This document shows positions 1 through 8,484 of a stretch of DNA of 64,000 bases, one piece after another. Numbering within the stretch: position 1 is the first letter of the stretch; every line of letters starts with the position of its first letter. The notes beneath the pieces were generated by a model. It worked only from the letters and a program-made list of their open reading frames with translations. It had not been told where the DNA came from and searched no databases. The stretch covers positions 124,001 to 188,000 of the forward strand of contig NZ_JAODNK010000074.1 of NCBI RefSeq assembly GCF_025465275.1, written 5' to 3'. The translations under genes and the position numbers were made by a program. The stretch is from Nocardia sp. Lineage in GTDB: Bacteria; Actinomycetota; Actinomycetes; Mycobacteriales; Mycobacteriaceae.

Positions 1-1062
1 CTGCATCACCCGAATCGACCGGCCATTCCAGGACTCGACGATTTCACCGGGCCGGTCATGCATTCGTCGCGCTGGGATCACGAGGTCGATCTGACCGGTA
101 AGCGGGTCGGCGTGATCGGCACCGGCTCCACCGGCACCCAACTGGTGAGTGCGCTGGCCGGGCAGGTGCCGAAAGTCGTGATGTTCCAGCGAACTCCGCA
201 GTGGATTCTCCCGACGGTCAACAAGCCGTATTCGGAGCTGGCCAAGCAGGTGTACCGGCGACTACCCGTGCTCGGCTCGGCCGCCTATCACATGAATCGC
301 GCGTTCTTCGCGGCCTTCTCGCAGGGCTTGGTGCATCAGGGCCGGATCCGCAAACTCATCCAGTGGGTGGTGGAGCGAAACCTGAAGTCGGTCAAGGATC
401 CTGAGCTCCGCCGCAAGCTGACGCCGGATTACCAGGCCATGTGCAAGCGCCTCGTGGTGTCGGATCGCTTCTATGCCGCCGTGCAGCGACCGGATGTCGA
501 GCTGATCACCAGCGGCATCGAGCAGGTGCTCGAGAACGGCGTCATCACCGCCGACGGGCAAGCCCATGAGCTCGATATCCTGGTGCTGGCAACAGGATTC
601 GATTCACACGCCTACATGCGGCCGATCGCGATCACCGGCGCCGGGGAGCGCACCCTGGATCAGGCATGGGCGGATGGCCCGCGCGCCTTCGAGGGCGTCA
701 TGATGCCGGACTTCCCGAACTTCTTCATGCTGGTCGGCCCGCACAGCCCCTTCGCCAATCATCCCCTCACCGCTGTCGCCGAGGCCCAGTCCTTCCGCAT
801 AGTGAGCTGGTTGCAACGCTGGCGCACAGGCGAATTCGCGACCGTCGCGCCGACGCACGCCGCCACCGATCGCTACAACGCACAGATGCGGGCCGCCGCC
901 CCGAGCACCGTATGGACCACCGGATGCCAGAGCTGGTACCTGGGCAAGGACGGACTGCCCGAGCTGTGGCCGTGGAGTCCGGGCCGGTACGAGAAGCTCA
1001 TTCGCCGCGCACCCGATCCGGTCGACTACCACCTGAATCGTCAGATCATGAGCCGGAAGTGA
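1..1062 (+). CDS. FAD-dependent Baeyer-Villiger-type monooxygenase, C-terminal part
   Basis: The reading frame is open from base 1, so the gene starts before the window; about 353 residues are visible. The motif GVIGTGSTGTQ is the second (NADPH-binding) Rossmann GxGxxG of flavoprotein monooxygenases, and LVLATGFDSHAY is the conserved ATG motif near the C-terminal part of the FAD domain. Such enzymes insert oxygen next to ketones or oxidise hydrophobic substrates using FAD and NADPH. It is followed after 7 bp by a LipR-like esterase. The same pair, mymA (Rv3083) then lipR (Rv3084), occurs in M. tuberculosis, where the operon is tied to envelope lipid modification. The resemblance is to the pair as a whole; substrate unknown. 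The FAD-binding N-terminus is outside the window. Confidence 0.85.
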   Translation: MHHPNRPAIPGLDDFTGPVMHSSRWDHEVDLTGKRVGVIGTGSTGTQLVSALAGQVPKVVMFQRTPQWILPTVNKPYSELAKQVYRRLPVLGSAAYHMNRAFFAAFSQGLVHQGRIRKLIQWVVERNLKSVKDPELRRKLTPDYQAMCKRLVVSDRFYAAVQRPDVELITSGIEQVLENGVITADGQAHELDILVLATGFDSHAYMRPIAITGAGERTLDQAWADGPRAFEGVMMPDFPNFFMLVGPHSPFANHPLTAVAEAQSFRIVSWLQRWRTGEFATVAPTHAATDRYNAQMRAAAPSTVWTTGCQSWYLGKDGLPELWPWSPGRYEKLIRRAPDPVDYHLNRQIMSRK

Positions 1063-1069
1063 ATACCAC

Positions 1070-1987
1070 GTGCTGAAATCCCTGCTGCGCTTCACCTCTC
1101 GCCTGATGGGCGCGTACTGGTTCGCCGCGGCTCCCGATTGGGCGCTGGCCCGCCGTCGCGCCGCCACGACCACCGCCAACTCGCGCGCCCCGCGCACGGT
1201 CACGGTGACCGCGGCGCAACTGGCGGGCCTGCCGGTCGAAATCCTCACGCCCCCATCCGCTCCCGCCGATTCTGCGGTGCTCTATCTGCACGGCGGCGGA
1301 TTCGTGATCGGCAGCGCCCGCATGATGCGGCCGCTGACCGGCGCTCTCGCACTCGATATGGGCACCACCATCTACGCACTGGACTACCGGCTCTCCCCCG
1401 AACATCCCCACCCCGCACCCATAGACGACGCAATGGCCGCCTACCGCGAATTACTGGAGCGCGGAATCCCAGCCGAACGCATTGCGGTGGCAGGCGATTC
1501 GGCAGGCGGCGGTCTGGCACTGGAGGTGGGCATGCGCGTACGCGACGAAAACCTGCCCGCCCCAGCAATTCTCGGCCTGATCTGCCCCGTACTGGACTTC
1601 TCCCCCGACTCCGCAGCCTTCCACTGCGGCCGCACCCGCGAACCACTCCTCACCCCGAAGGTCATCGAGCAATTCCTCGACGCCTATCTCCCCGGAATCC
1701 CCGCGGCCCAGCGCCACGCACTCTCCCCGCTCCACCGCGACATCACTGGCCTCCCACCCATAGTGCTCCACTCCGCCAGCGAAGACCCGCTCTCCGGCGA
1801 CGCCCGCCGCCTGGCCGACCGCGCCACCGAACTCGGTGTCCCCCTACGCCATCGCGAGTACCACAAGGTCTGGCACGTCTTCCACGCCATGCCCATGAAG
1901 CCAGGCCGGGAAGCCACCCGAGACCTCGCAGCCATGCTCACCGAAGCCATCTACGGCCACCGCACCGGCTACCGAGCCACCAGCTAG
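1070..1987 (+). CDS. alpha/beta hydrolase, hormone-sensitive-lipase family (LipR-like)
   Basis: This 305-residue esterase starts at a GTG 7 bp after the monooxygenase stop, which implies co-transcription. The HSL-family oxyanion motif HGGGF lies near residue 75 and the nucleophile elbow GDSAGG near residue 142; a DPL segment and a late HVFH supply the expected Asp and His of the catalytic triad. Family members hydrolyse short acyl or acetyl esters. Paired with a Baeyer-Villiger-type monooxygenase, a plausible job is cleaving the ester or lactone made by the oxygenase, or the LipR-like role in envelope lipid processing; that link is inference. The length is normal and no signal peptide is seen. 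Confidence 0.88.
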   Translation: MLKSLLRFTSRLMGAYWFAAAPDWALARRRAATTTANSRAPRTVTVTAAQLAGLPVEILTPPSAPADSAVLYLHGGGFVIGSARMMRPLTGALALDMGTTIYALDYRLSPEHPHPAPIDDAMAAYRELLERGIPAERIAVAGDSAGGGLALEVGMRVRDENLPAPAILGLICPVLDFSPDSAAFHCGRTREPLLTPKVIEQFLDAYLPGIPAAQRHALSPLHRDITGLPPIVLHSASEDPLSGDARRLADRATELGVPLRHREYHKVWHVFHAMPMKPGREATRDLAAMLTEAIYGHRTGYRATS

Positions 1988-1996
1988 CGACGGAAG

Positions 1997-2284
1997 TCAC
2001 CGCCGAGTGGCGTGCTCACCGAGCTCGAGGTCGATGAAGGCACCGATCATGGCGCGCCAGACCGCTTCGGCGACAGCGGGTTCCAGCCCGGCGGCGACGG
2101 CGCGTGCACGGGCCAGCGCCACCACCCGCTCGACCCGATCGGGAGCGCGCACGGCCTGTTCGTCCTTTTTGAAACCAGCTGCCGCGCGGACGAGTTCCTG
2201 GCGTGCGGCCAGCAGCCGAGTGAGTTCGCCGTCGAGCGCATCGATGCGGCTACGGACGTCGGCGAGCGATTCTGGAGCAGACAC
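1997..2284 (-). CDS. chorismate mutase, AroQ type
   Basis: A 95-residue protein starting at GTG 2284 (VSAPESLADVRSRIDAL). The heptad-like helix with R, D and LxxLLAxRxELV, then FKKDE and PDRVERV, is the AroQ-class all-helical chorismate mutase pattern, which carries conserved Arg and Lys active-site residues. It should convert chorismate to prephenate for Phe and Tyr synthesis, in the cytoplasm since no signal peptide is present. The reading frame stays open upstream into the TetR gene, but similarity to the family begins at this GTG. It sits tail-to-tail with the esterase, 9 bp away. The length agrees with monofunctional actinobacterial enzymes. Confidence 0.85.
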   Translation of the reverse strand: MSAPESLADVRSRIDALDGELTRLLAARQELVRAAAGFKKDEQAVRAPDRVERVVALARARAVAAGLEPAVAEAVWRAMIGAFIDLELGEHATRR

Positions 2285-2309
2285 AGTTCGCGACCTTAGC
2301 CGGTGCGGT

Positions 2310-2879
2310 TCAGGCGATGACGCGGGTGATCGTCGGTGCGACGAATTCCTCGAGCATGGCTCGCTCTTCGGCATCGTCACGTCCCGGCGCGGAGAGCAGC
2401 GAGACGATGATGCGGGTGAGCCAGCGGGCGAGGCGGCTGCGTTCCGGGTCGGTGAGGCCCATGGGTGTGAACAGTCCGGCCGCAATGGATTCGACAACAG
2501 TGGAGTCCTGGCTGATGCGGCCGGCCGACCCGGCCTCGCCGGGCCGGAACCAGGCGATGAGCAAGGGGTCGGCGCGTACCTCGCGGACCGCTGCGAGCAT
2601 GGCGCTGACCACCCATTCGCCCGGATCGTCGGTGGTGCGGGCCTCGGCTGCGATGCGCGCCGCGATGCGGCGGGTTTCGCGGTGCACGAAGGCCAGCCGC
2701 ACCGCCTGCCGATTATCGAAGTAGCGGTACAGGGTCGCGCGCGAGCACCCCGCGGCCTTGGCAATGTCGCCCATGCCGACGGCGGTGACGCCACGCTCGG
2801 CGAACAGTGCCGCGGCGGCGTCGAGAATGCGTTCGGCGGCGAGGTCGGCGCGATCATCGGACAGCCAGTCCCGGCTCAT
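2310..2879 (-). CDS. TetR/AcrR family transcriptional regulator
   Basis: A 189-residue TetR-type repressor. The N-terminal HTH is clear (AERILDAAAALFAERGV, then MGDIAKAAGCSRATLYRYF, about residues 13-60); the C-terminal ligand domain is divergent. The start ATG follows a good ribosome site (GGAGGTGG). It lies 36 bp downstream of the P450 gene on the same strand, so both are probably one transcript. A perfect 8-bp inverted repeat sits just upstream of the P450 start (4158-4179), a natural operator for this protein. I infer that it represses the P450-tetR operon in response to a P450 substrate or product. Confidence 0.9.
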   Translation of the reverse strand: MSRDWLSDDRADLAAERILDAAAALFAERGVTAVGMGDIAKAAGCSRATLYRYFDNRQAVRLAFVHRETRRIAARIAAEARTTDDPGEWVVSAMLAAVREVRADPLLIAWFRPGEAGSAGRISQDSTVVESIAAGLFTPMGLTDPERSRLARWLTRIIVSLLSAPGRDDAEERAMLEEFVAPTITRVIA

Positions 2880-2915
2880 GCCACCTCCCCTCCGCCGTCA
2901 CACATCCGATCGAGA

Positions 2916-4145
2916 CTACCGATTCGCCTGGAACGGCACGCTCATGGGCCAGCGCACGTAGTTGCCGTTGGACCACGTGACATTCTCGAGGTCCACCGAG
3001 AAGTCGGGGCAGCGGGCGAGCAGTTCTTCGAGCGCTACCCGCGCCTGCATGCGCGCGGCGGCCGCACCGAGGCAGTGATGATGCCCGTGGCTGAAGGTCA
3101 TGATCCGCTTGGGATTACGACGCACTTCGAGTTCGCCTGCGGTGGTACCGAATTCGCGCTCGTCACGATTGGCGGATCCGTACAGCAGCAGTACCTTGCG
3201 CCCGGCGGGAATGGTGGTGTCGTGCAACTCCACATCGCGCGTGGCAGCGCGGGCCAGCCCCTGTACGGGCGAGGTCATGCGCAGGAATTCCTCCACCGCA
3301 TCGGGAATGAGCTCCGGATTCTCGACGAGCAGTCGCCGCTGCTCCGGGTACTGCTGCAGCAACTGCACCGCCCCACCGAGATTGCCGGTGGTGGTGTCGT
3401 TTCCACCCGTGATCATGGTGAAGGCGAAGCCGAGAATGGCCAGGATGCCCTCATTGTCACCCTCATCACCCAGCCCCGAGGCGAGCAGATGCGAGATGGT
3501 GTCGTCACCGGGCTCGGCGCGGCGGCGAGCGATGAGCTCCGCGAAGTAGCCCACCATTTCACCTACGGCAGCAGGCAATTCACCGCCGGCGGCGATCTTC
3601 GCACCGTCGATCGCACCGCCGACGATGGCGTACGTCCACTCGTCGAACTTGCCCTGGTCCGCCTCCGGCACCCCGAGATAGTGCGCCACGACCATGGTCG
3701 GCAACGGCTTGAACAGCTCGCCGACAATATCGCCCGACCCGGCCTCGCGCAGCGCCTCGAGGCGTTCCACGACGAAGGCCCGCACCGCCGGTTCCACCGA
3801 ATTCACCTGGCGGGGTGTGAATCCGGCCGCGACCCGGCGGCGGAAATCAGTGTGCTCGGGCGGGTCCATGAAGACGAACGGCTTGATCGGAATGCCCGCG
3901 GCTTCCAGGCTCACATAGTCCACGGTCAGTCCGGAGGCGGACGAAAACGTCTCCGGGTCCCGCGCCGCGGCGTATACGTCTTCGTGACGTGACAGCACAT
4001 AGAAGTCGTCCGATTCCCGGTCGCCGGGAACCACTCGATGCACTGGATCGCATTCCCGAAGTGCCGCGTACATCGGCCAGGGGTCACGCCACGTATCCCC
4101 CGACATCAGCTCGAAACGCACTTCCTGAGACGCTATTGAACTCAT
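2916..4145 (-). CDS. cytochrome P450
   Basis: A soluble bacterial class P450 of 409 residues counting from ATG 4145; a TTG six codons upstream is possible but has no better ribosome site. The I-helix reads GGNDTTT (acid-alcohol pair D-T), the K-helix has ExxR in EEFLRMTSP, and the heme loop FSHGHHHCLGA puts the thiolate ligand at about Cys358. It should hydroxylate or epoxidise a hydrophobic substrate using ferredoxin partners encoded elsewhere, since no ferredoxin gene is adjacent. The subfamily cannot be named from sequence reading alone. The upstream dyad and the downstream TetR gene suggest substrate-responsive control. Confidence 0.93.
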   Translation of the reverse strand: MSSIASQEVRFELMSGDTWRDPWPMYAALRECDPVHRVVPGDRESDDFYVLSRHEDVYAAARDPETFSSASGLTVDYVSLEAAGIPIKPFVFMDPPEHTDFRRRVAAGFTPRQVNSVEPAVRAFVVERLEALREAGSGDIVGELFKPLPTMVVAHYLGVPEADQGKFDEWTYAIVGGAIDGAKIAAGGELPAAVGEMVGYFAELIARRRAEPGDDTISHLLASGLGDEGDNEGILAILGFAFTMITGGNDTTTGNLGGAVQLLQQYPEQRRLLVENPELIPDAVEEFLRMTSPVQGLARAATRDVELHDTTIPAGRKVLLLYGSANRDEREFGTTAGELEVRRNPKRIMTFSHGHHHCLGAAAARMQARVALEELLARCPDFSVDLENVTWSNGNYVRWPMSVPFQANR

Positions 4146-4157
4146 GAATCGACGGTA

Positions 4158-4179
4158 AGACAAATATCTTCATTTGTCT
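4158..4179. promoter_or_regulatory. inverted-repeat operator upstream of the P450
   Basis: AGACAAAT and ATTTGTCT form perfect 8-bp arms separated by 6 bp, centred about 24 bp before the P450 ATG. Position and size fit a TetR-family operator. The likely ligand is the TetR encoded downstream of the P450. The assignment is inference; the symmetry is directly visible. Confidence 0.6.
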
Positions 4180-4257
4180 AGAACATGTTTCAGAACCAGG
4201 TCGCTGTCCACCGGGTACAGCCCGTCGAGGAATCCACCGAGTACCAGCCGCCCGGAG

Positions 4258-5382
4258 CTAGGCGCCGCGAATGAGCACGAAGGTGAACTCGGTATCGCCG
4301 ATACGGACCAGGACCCCGTCGGCCAGAATGGCGCTGTCCGCCACACGGACGCCGTCGAGGTGGACACCGTTCGACGACATCAGGTCCTTGACCACGTAGG
4401 TCAGGCCGTTGTCGATGATCAGTGCGTGGTGCCGGCTCACTCGGCCGTCGGACAGCGCTATGTCATTGTCCGACAGTCGTCCGATGCGGGTCATCGCCCC
4501 GGCGATCGGGTACACATTGCCGTTGTTATCTCGCAGGATCGCCTGTGGCTCATGCCAATTGCTGTCGACAATGGTTGTCGCGCGCGTGGCCGAGGCGGCG
4601 CCCGCCGCACCCACGGTGAGCGGATCCTGTCGCAGAATGCGCGCCTCCAGCTCACGAATGCGGAGGCTCGGGTCGAGGCCGAGTTCCTCGGCGAGCGTGG
4701 CGCGCAACCGCCGCGCCGCCTCCAGTGCATCGGATTGCCGCCCGGCGATATAGAGGGCGGTAATGAGCTGCTCCCACAGGGATTCGCGCAGCGGATGGTC
4801 GCGCACCAGCAGTGCCAGTTCGGCAATGACGGAGTCGGCGCGGCCCTGGGCGATATCGGCCTCGGCACGAGCCTCGACAACACCCAGCCGTTCGTCGTCG
4901 AGCGCCACGGCATAGGCGTCCGCGAATTCGAGTCCGCGCAGATCCGACAGCACCGGCCCGCGCCACTGCGCCAGCGCCTCGGAGAGCGCCTGCCCCGCTG
5001 CCGGAAACCGGCCGGCGGCCAGGGCACGCAGGCCGATTTCGCGGCGGGTCCGGAAGCGGAAGACATCGCAGGCGGCATCGTCCACCACGATCCGATATCC
5101 GGTGCCCATGTGCTGCAGCACATTGCGCGCGTCGATACCACCGTCGCGCAGCGGTTTTCGCAGGTTGGAGACGATGGCGTGCAGGCTGACGCGCACATCG
5201 GGCGGCGGCGTCTCCTCCCAGACGGCGGCGGCGAGCGCATCCACCGATACCGGCCGGTTCGCATTGATGGTCAGATATGCCAGTACCGCACGCTGTTTCG
5301 GCCCGCCGAGCTGCTGGGGCACACCGTCGATGGTGAGCTGTACCGGGCCCAGTACGCCCACCTGTGCGCGTACCTCGGCCAT
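4258..5382 (-). CDS. EmbR-like SARP/BTAD regulator with C-terminal FHA domain
   Basis: A 374-residue regulator with three parts. An OmpR-type winged helix occupies roughly residues 1-95 (VGVLGPVQLTIDG, QRAVLAYL). A bacterial transcriptional activation domain with alpha-helical repeats follows, residues 100-255 (EALAQWRG, LWEQLITALYIAGR). A forkhead-associated domain lies at about 285-370 (RIGR, SRHHA, SSNGVHL), with the Arg, Ser, His and Asn used to bind phosphothreonine. This is the layout of M. tuberculosis EmbR, which is controlled by Ser/Thr kinases such as PknH. The start MAEVRAQ at 5382 was preferred to an ATG five codons earlier because family similarity begins there. Target genes are unknown; the membrane glycosyltransferase encoded upstream is a candidate. 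Confidence 0.88.
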   Translation of the reverse strand: MAEVRAQVGVLGPVQLTIDGVPQQLGGPKQRAVLAYLTINANRPVSVDALAAAVWEETPPPDVRVSLHAIVSNLRKPLRDGGIDARNVLQHMGTGYRIVVDDAACDVFRFRTRREIGLRALAAGRFPAAGQALSEALAQWRGPVLSDLRGLEFADAYAVALDDERLGVVEARAEADIAQGRADSVIAELALLVRDHPLRESLWEQLITALYIAGRQSDALEAARRLRATLAEELGLDPSLRIRELEARILRQDPLTVGAAGAASATRATTIVDSNWHEPQAILRDNNGNVYPIAGAMTRIGRLSDNDIALSDGRVSRHHALIIDNGLTYVVKDLMSSNGVHLDGVRVADSAILADGVLVRIGDTEFTFVLIRGA

Positions 5383-5528
5383 CGCCGAACTCCTCACGCC
5401 CGCCCCTGCTTATCGACCGCAACTCTAACTTTTCCATCGTCATCGCGCGGGCCGCTGCGACGAACCCGGAGATGAAAACCCGGCCGCCCGGCTTGATTAG
5501 TCACCGAGAGCGGCCGGTCTCCCTACGT

Positions 5529-7490
5529 CTAGGTATCGAGGCGGTAGACCTCCATATTGCCCATCGTCGTCGCCGGGAAGTTGGCCTTGACCCAGGCGGT
5601 GATCTGCGCCGACGTCGACTCGGTATCGGAGCGCCGGCCGCCGTCCTTACGCTGCTGGACCAGGTAGTAGCCCACCTGGTGATCAGCCACATAACTCTGG
5701 AACTGCTCGAGCGTCGGGGATTCGTCCCGGCCACTGAAGCCGCCCACAGCCAATAGTGAAGCGCCCGTGCGCAATTCGATGGCACTCACCTGCGAGGCAC
5801 CGACCGCCGCGGCGGCCCAGCGATTGTTCGCGCCGGTGATCAAGCCGTCGAGTTGCGGATCGGCGCTGCCGCCGTCTCGACCACCCTGCTCGTCCGACGA
5901 ACGCGGCGGTCCCGCAATGGGGCTACCGCCCGCCTGCGTCTGTGCGACCGTCTCCAACGTGTACACGGTCGGGCCGATCAGCGCGGAAAATACTGCGACA
6001 CCGGCGATCACCAGTCCGTAGCGGCGGAATTTGGTCCTCCCCAGCACCATAACGGCGGCCGCGAGCGCCAGCACCACAATGCTCCAGCGCAGCCAGGGCA
6101 ACCAATCGGGTGTGCGATTCAGCAGTGCGAATGTCCAGGCGCCCGTGCCAACCAGCATGAGGGCCAGGACGATTCGGGCCGCGAGCTGATCGCGGCGCTG
6201 CCACAGCTGAGTCGCGCCGATGGCGACCAGCGCGGCAATGGCCGGAGCCAGCATGACCGAGTAGTACGAGTGGAAGGAACGGCTCATAAAACTGAGCACC
6301 GCGGCCGTGACGAGCAGCCAGCCGCCCCACAGCAGCAGTCCGGCGCGCACCCGGTCGGTACGGGCGACGCGGCGGGTGAACCACAGCCCGGCGACCAGCG
6401 CGATGAGCGCGGCGGGAAGCAGCCAGGAGAATTCGGTGGCGAGTTCGCCGTGGAACAGGCGGGTGACACCGGGATGGCTGTCGCCGAATCCCCCGAAACC
6501 GCCGCGCATTTGACCACCGCCGCCGGAAGCCACAACGGCGTCCGCCGGAGGGGCAGCCATCGGATGCGGGGTGGCGGCCGGATGCCCGCCACCGCCGTGA
6601 TTGCCGAAGACCCGGCCGAGACCGTTGTAATCGACGGCCAATTCCCACAGCGAGTTCGAGGTGGAGCCGCCGATGAAGGGCCGCGAATCCGCCGGCCACA
6701 GCTCCACCAGCGCCACATACCAACCGGCGGAAACCACCAGCGCGGCGCCCGCCGTCGCCAATTTTGTGATGCGAGAAAGGATTCCGCCCGCACCGGCGAC
6801 CAGCACCACCAGCGCGAGGCCGGGCAGCACCAGGAACGCCTGCATCATCTTGGTGAGGAAGCCCAGGCCCATCAGCAGGCCCGCGCCCACCAGCCAGCCG
6901 GTGCCCGCCGACCACCAGCGTGCGCCGGGCTCATCAACAGCCCGCACCGTGCAGTACGCCGCACCGACCAGCACCAGGGTCAGCAGTGCGTCGGGGTTGT
7001 CGTAGCGAAACATCATGGCCGCCACCGGAGTAACCGCGAGCACGGTTCCGGCGAGCAGCCCGGCCGCGGGACCCGCCCACCGGCGAACCGTAGCGAACAG
7101 CAACCCCACGGCGGCGACGCCCATGAGCGCCTCGGGCGCGAGCATGGACCACGAATTGAATCCGAAGACACGACCGGACAGGGCCATGACCCACATGGCG
7201 GCCGGCGGCTTGTCGACGGTGATCGCGTTCTGCGGATCCAGCGAGGCGAAGAGCAGCGCCTTCCAACTCTGGGTACCGGACTGCACGGCCGCGGCGTAGT
7301 AGGGGTTGGTCCACCCCGCACCGCCCAGCCCCCACAGGTAGACCACCGCGGTCACTATCAGTAGGGCAAGCAGACCGGGTCGCTCCCAGCGGGGGCGATC
7401 CGGCGGGCCGAAGATCAGCGGCTCCCACCGCGATCGGCGGACCGCTTCCACCGATATCTCTTCCTCCGCAACGCTGATGGCTGCCGTCAT
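5529..7490 (-). CDS. polytopic membrane glycosyltransferase, GT39/ArnT-like (GT-C fold)
   Basis: A 653-residue membrane protein with about a dozen hydrophobic segments. The first external loop (WTNPYYAAAVQSG, then VDKPPAAMW) is the signature region of the actinobacterial family related to protein mannosyltransferase and ArnT, which take sugars from polyprenyl phosphate donors outside the membrane. A Gly/His/Pro-rich extracytoplasmic stretch lies mid-protein, and a soluble C-terminal domain follows the last helix (about residue 500 on). A strong ribosome site (AAGGAGGG) precedes ATG 7490. The acceptor (lipid, arabinan or protein) cannot be told. Its neighbour is an EmbR-like regulator, a class that controls arabinosyltransferases in mycobacteria, so a cell-wall role is plausible. 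Confidence 0.83.
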   Translation of the reverse strand: MTAAISVAEEEISVEAVRRSRWEPLIFGPPDRPRWERPGLLALLIVTAVVYLWGLGGAGWTNPYYAAAVQSGTQSWKALLFASLDPQNAITVDKPPAAMWVMALSGRVFGFNSWSMLAPEALMGVAAVGLLFATVRRWAGPAAGLLAGTVLAVTPVAAMMFRYDNPDALLTLVLVGAAYCTVRAVDEPGARWWSAGTGWLVGAGLLMGLGFLTKMMQAFLVLPGLALVVLVAGAGGILSRITKLATAGAALVVSAGWYVALVELWPADSRPFIGGSTSNSLWELAVDYNGLGRVFGNHGGGGHPAATPHPMAAPPADAVVASGGGGQMRGGFGGFGDSHPGVTRLFHGELATEFSWLLPAALIALVAGLWFTRRVARTDRVRAGLLLWGGWLLVTAAVLSFMSRSFHSYYSVMLAPAIAALVAIGATQLWQRRDQLAARIVLALMLVGTGAWTFALLNRTPDWLPWLRWSIVVLALAAAVMVLGRTKFRRYGLVIAGVAVFSALIGPTVYTLETVAQTQAGGSPIAGPPRSSDEQGGRDGGSADPQLDGLITGANNRWAAAAVGASQVSAIELRTGASLLAVGGFSGRDESPTLEQFQSYVADHQVGYYLVQQRKDGGRRSDTESTSAQITAWVKANFPATTMGNMEVYRLDT

Positions 7491-7630
7491 GCCCGCAGAA
7501 CCCTCCTTCTACTCCACACTTCTTCCAGCTGGACTCGCGCAGAATATGCAGCCTGTGTGTGGTTCGGGTCCAGCTCGGCTGGGAGTTGGCTGTGAGCGGA
7601 CTGTGGCTGGTCACAGCCACCGGCCGCTGC

Positions 7631-8407
7631 TCAGGGCCGGATGGTCGGCAGTGTGAAAGCGGCGGTGCGGACGGTATCGCCGTGCTTGAAGTCCAGGAAG
7701 AGCCGATAGGTGCCGGGCCCCGGGACAGCGGTGTGGAAGGTGATGTCCGGGCCGGGCGCGGTGACGCCGTCGCCGGGCTCGCCGTTCGGGTGGACGTGCA
7801 CGTAGGCCAGATCACCGGCGCGCAGGATCACCAGATGTCCGTAGGCGGCGAGGTACGGCTGCAGGTCGGTGACCGGTTCGCCGTCCTTGCGCACAGTGAG
7901 GGTGAGCATGCGGCCCGCACCCGGGACGAGGTCGCCGTCGAGGGTCACTGCATAGCCGTCCACCTCAGCGGTCCGCACGGGCGCCGGAGTCGGCTGCGGA
8001 TCATAGGCGCCCGCAATAGCGAAATCGGCGCCGAGCGTGATGGTCTTGCCGAGATCACGCGGCGCGATATCGGTGAACGCCCGATACGCCCCTGCCACAG
8101 GGAGATTCAGCCGCACAGACCAGGTGCCATCGGCAGTGAGTTCGGGATGGACGTGCCAGAAGCCGGTCAGCTCCCGCTGCACGATGATGAGGTGCAGATC
8201 GCGGTCGTGCAGCGGGGTGTAGTCGAGCACCGGATCGCCGGCCGGTCCGAGAATGCGGAAGCGGAACTCGAATTCACCTGTGTGCCGGATGGTTTCGGTG
8301 AGTTCGAGGGTGTAACCGTCCTGGCTGATCTGCAAGCCGCCGGGCAGTCCGGCGGGCGCGTCGTGCCCGCCATGCGCGTGGTGCTCGGTGTGCGCGTGTG
8401 TGGTCAT
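7631..8407 (-). CDS. His-rich protein, probably copper-responsive
   Basis: A 258-residue protein whose N-terminus is rich in His (THAHTEHHAHGGHD) and which keeps many His pairs later (TGFWHVHPE, LAYVHVHPNGE), consistent with metal binding. The body looks like two beta-sandwich domains. No signal peptide or membrane helix is visible, though exported relatives usually carry one, so localisation is uncertain. A GTG six codons upstream (8425) is an alternative start. A CsoR-type operator lies 47 bp before the ATG, so the gene is probably switched on by Cu(I). I infer a role in copper binding or handling. No exact family name can be given from reading alone. Confidence 0.65.
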   Translation of the reverse strand: MTTHAHTEHHAHGGHDAPAGLPGGLQISQDGYTLELTETIRHTGEFEFRFRILGPAGDPVLDYTPLHDRDLHLIIVQRELTGFWHVHPELTADGTWSVRLNLPVAGAYRAFTDIAPRDLGKTITLGADFAIAGAYDPQPTPAPVRTAEVDGYAVTLDGDLVPGAGRMLTLTVRKDGEPVTDLQPYLAAYGHLVILRAGDLAYVHVHPNGEPGDGVTAPGPDITFHTAVPGPGTYRLFLDFKHGDTVRTAAFTLPTIRP

Positions 8408-8454
8408 TTCTCGGCCTCTCTCCACCGTTGTCGATCTTTCGTATGAGAGAGTAA

Positions 8455-8471
8455 ATACCCCCTAGGGGTAT
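8455..8471. promoter_or_regulatory. CsoR/RcnR-type copper operator
   Basis: ATACCCC-CTA-GGGGTAT is a perfect 7-bp inverted repeat with a 3-bp centre, the G/C tract palindrome known for CsoR-family repressors in actinobacteria. It is placed just upstream of the His-rich gene read leftward and inside the gap after the MFS gene. No csoR gene is in this window, so the regulator would act in trans. Confidence 0.7.
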
Positions 8472-8484
8472 ATCCGCAACCCCG

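Noticed and set aside
2007..3992. A 661-codon ORF running right, opposite the chorismate mutase, TetR and P450 genes
   Set aside because: It is the mirror frame of three well-supported genes in GC-rich DNA; it shows no domain and has a biased Arg/Ala/Gly composition.
5853..7364. A 503-codon ORF opposite the membrane glycosyltransferase
   Set aside because: It is a shadow of the transmembrane gene; rich in Gln, His and Arg with no recognisable fold.
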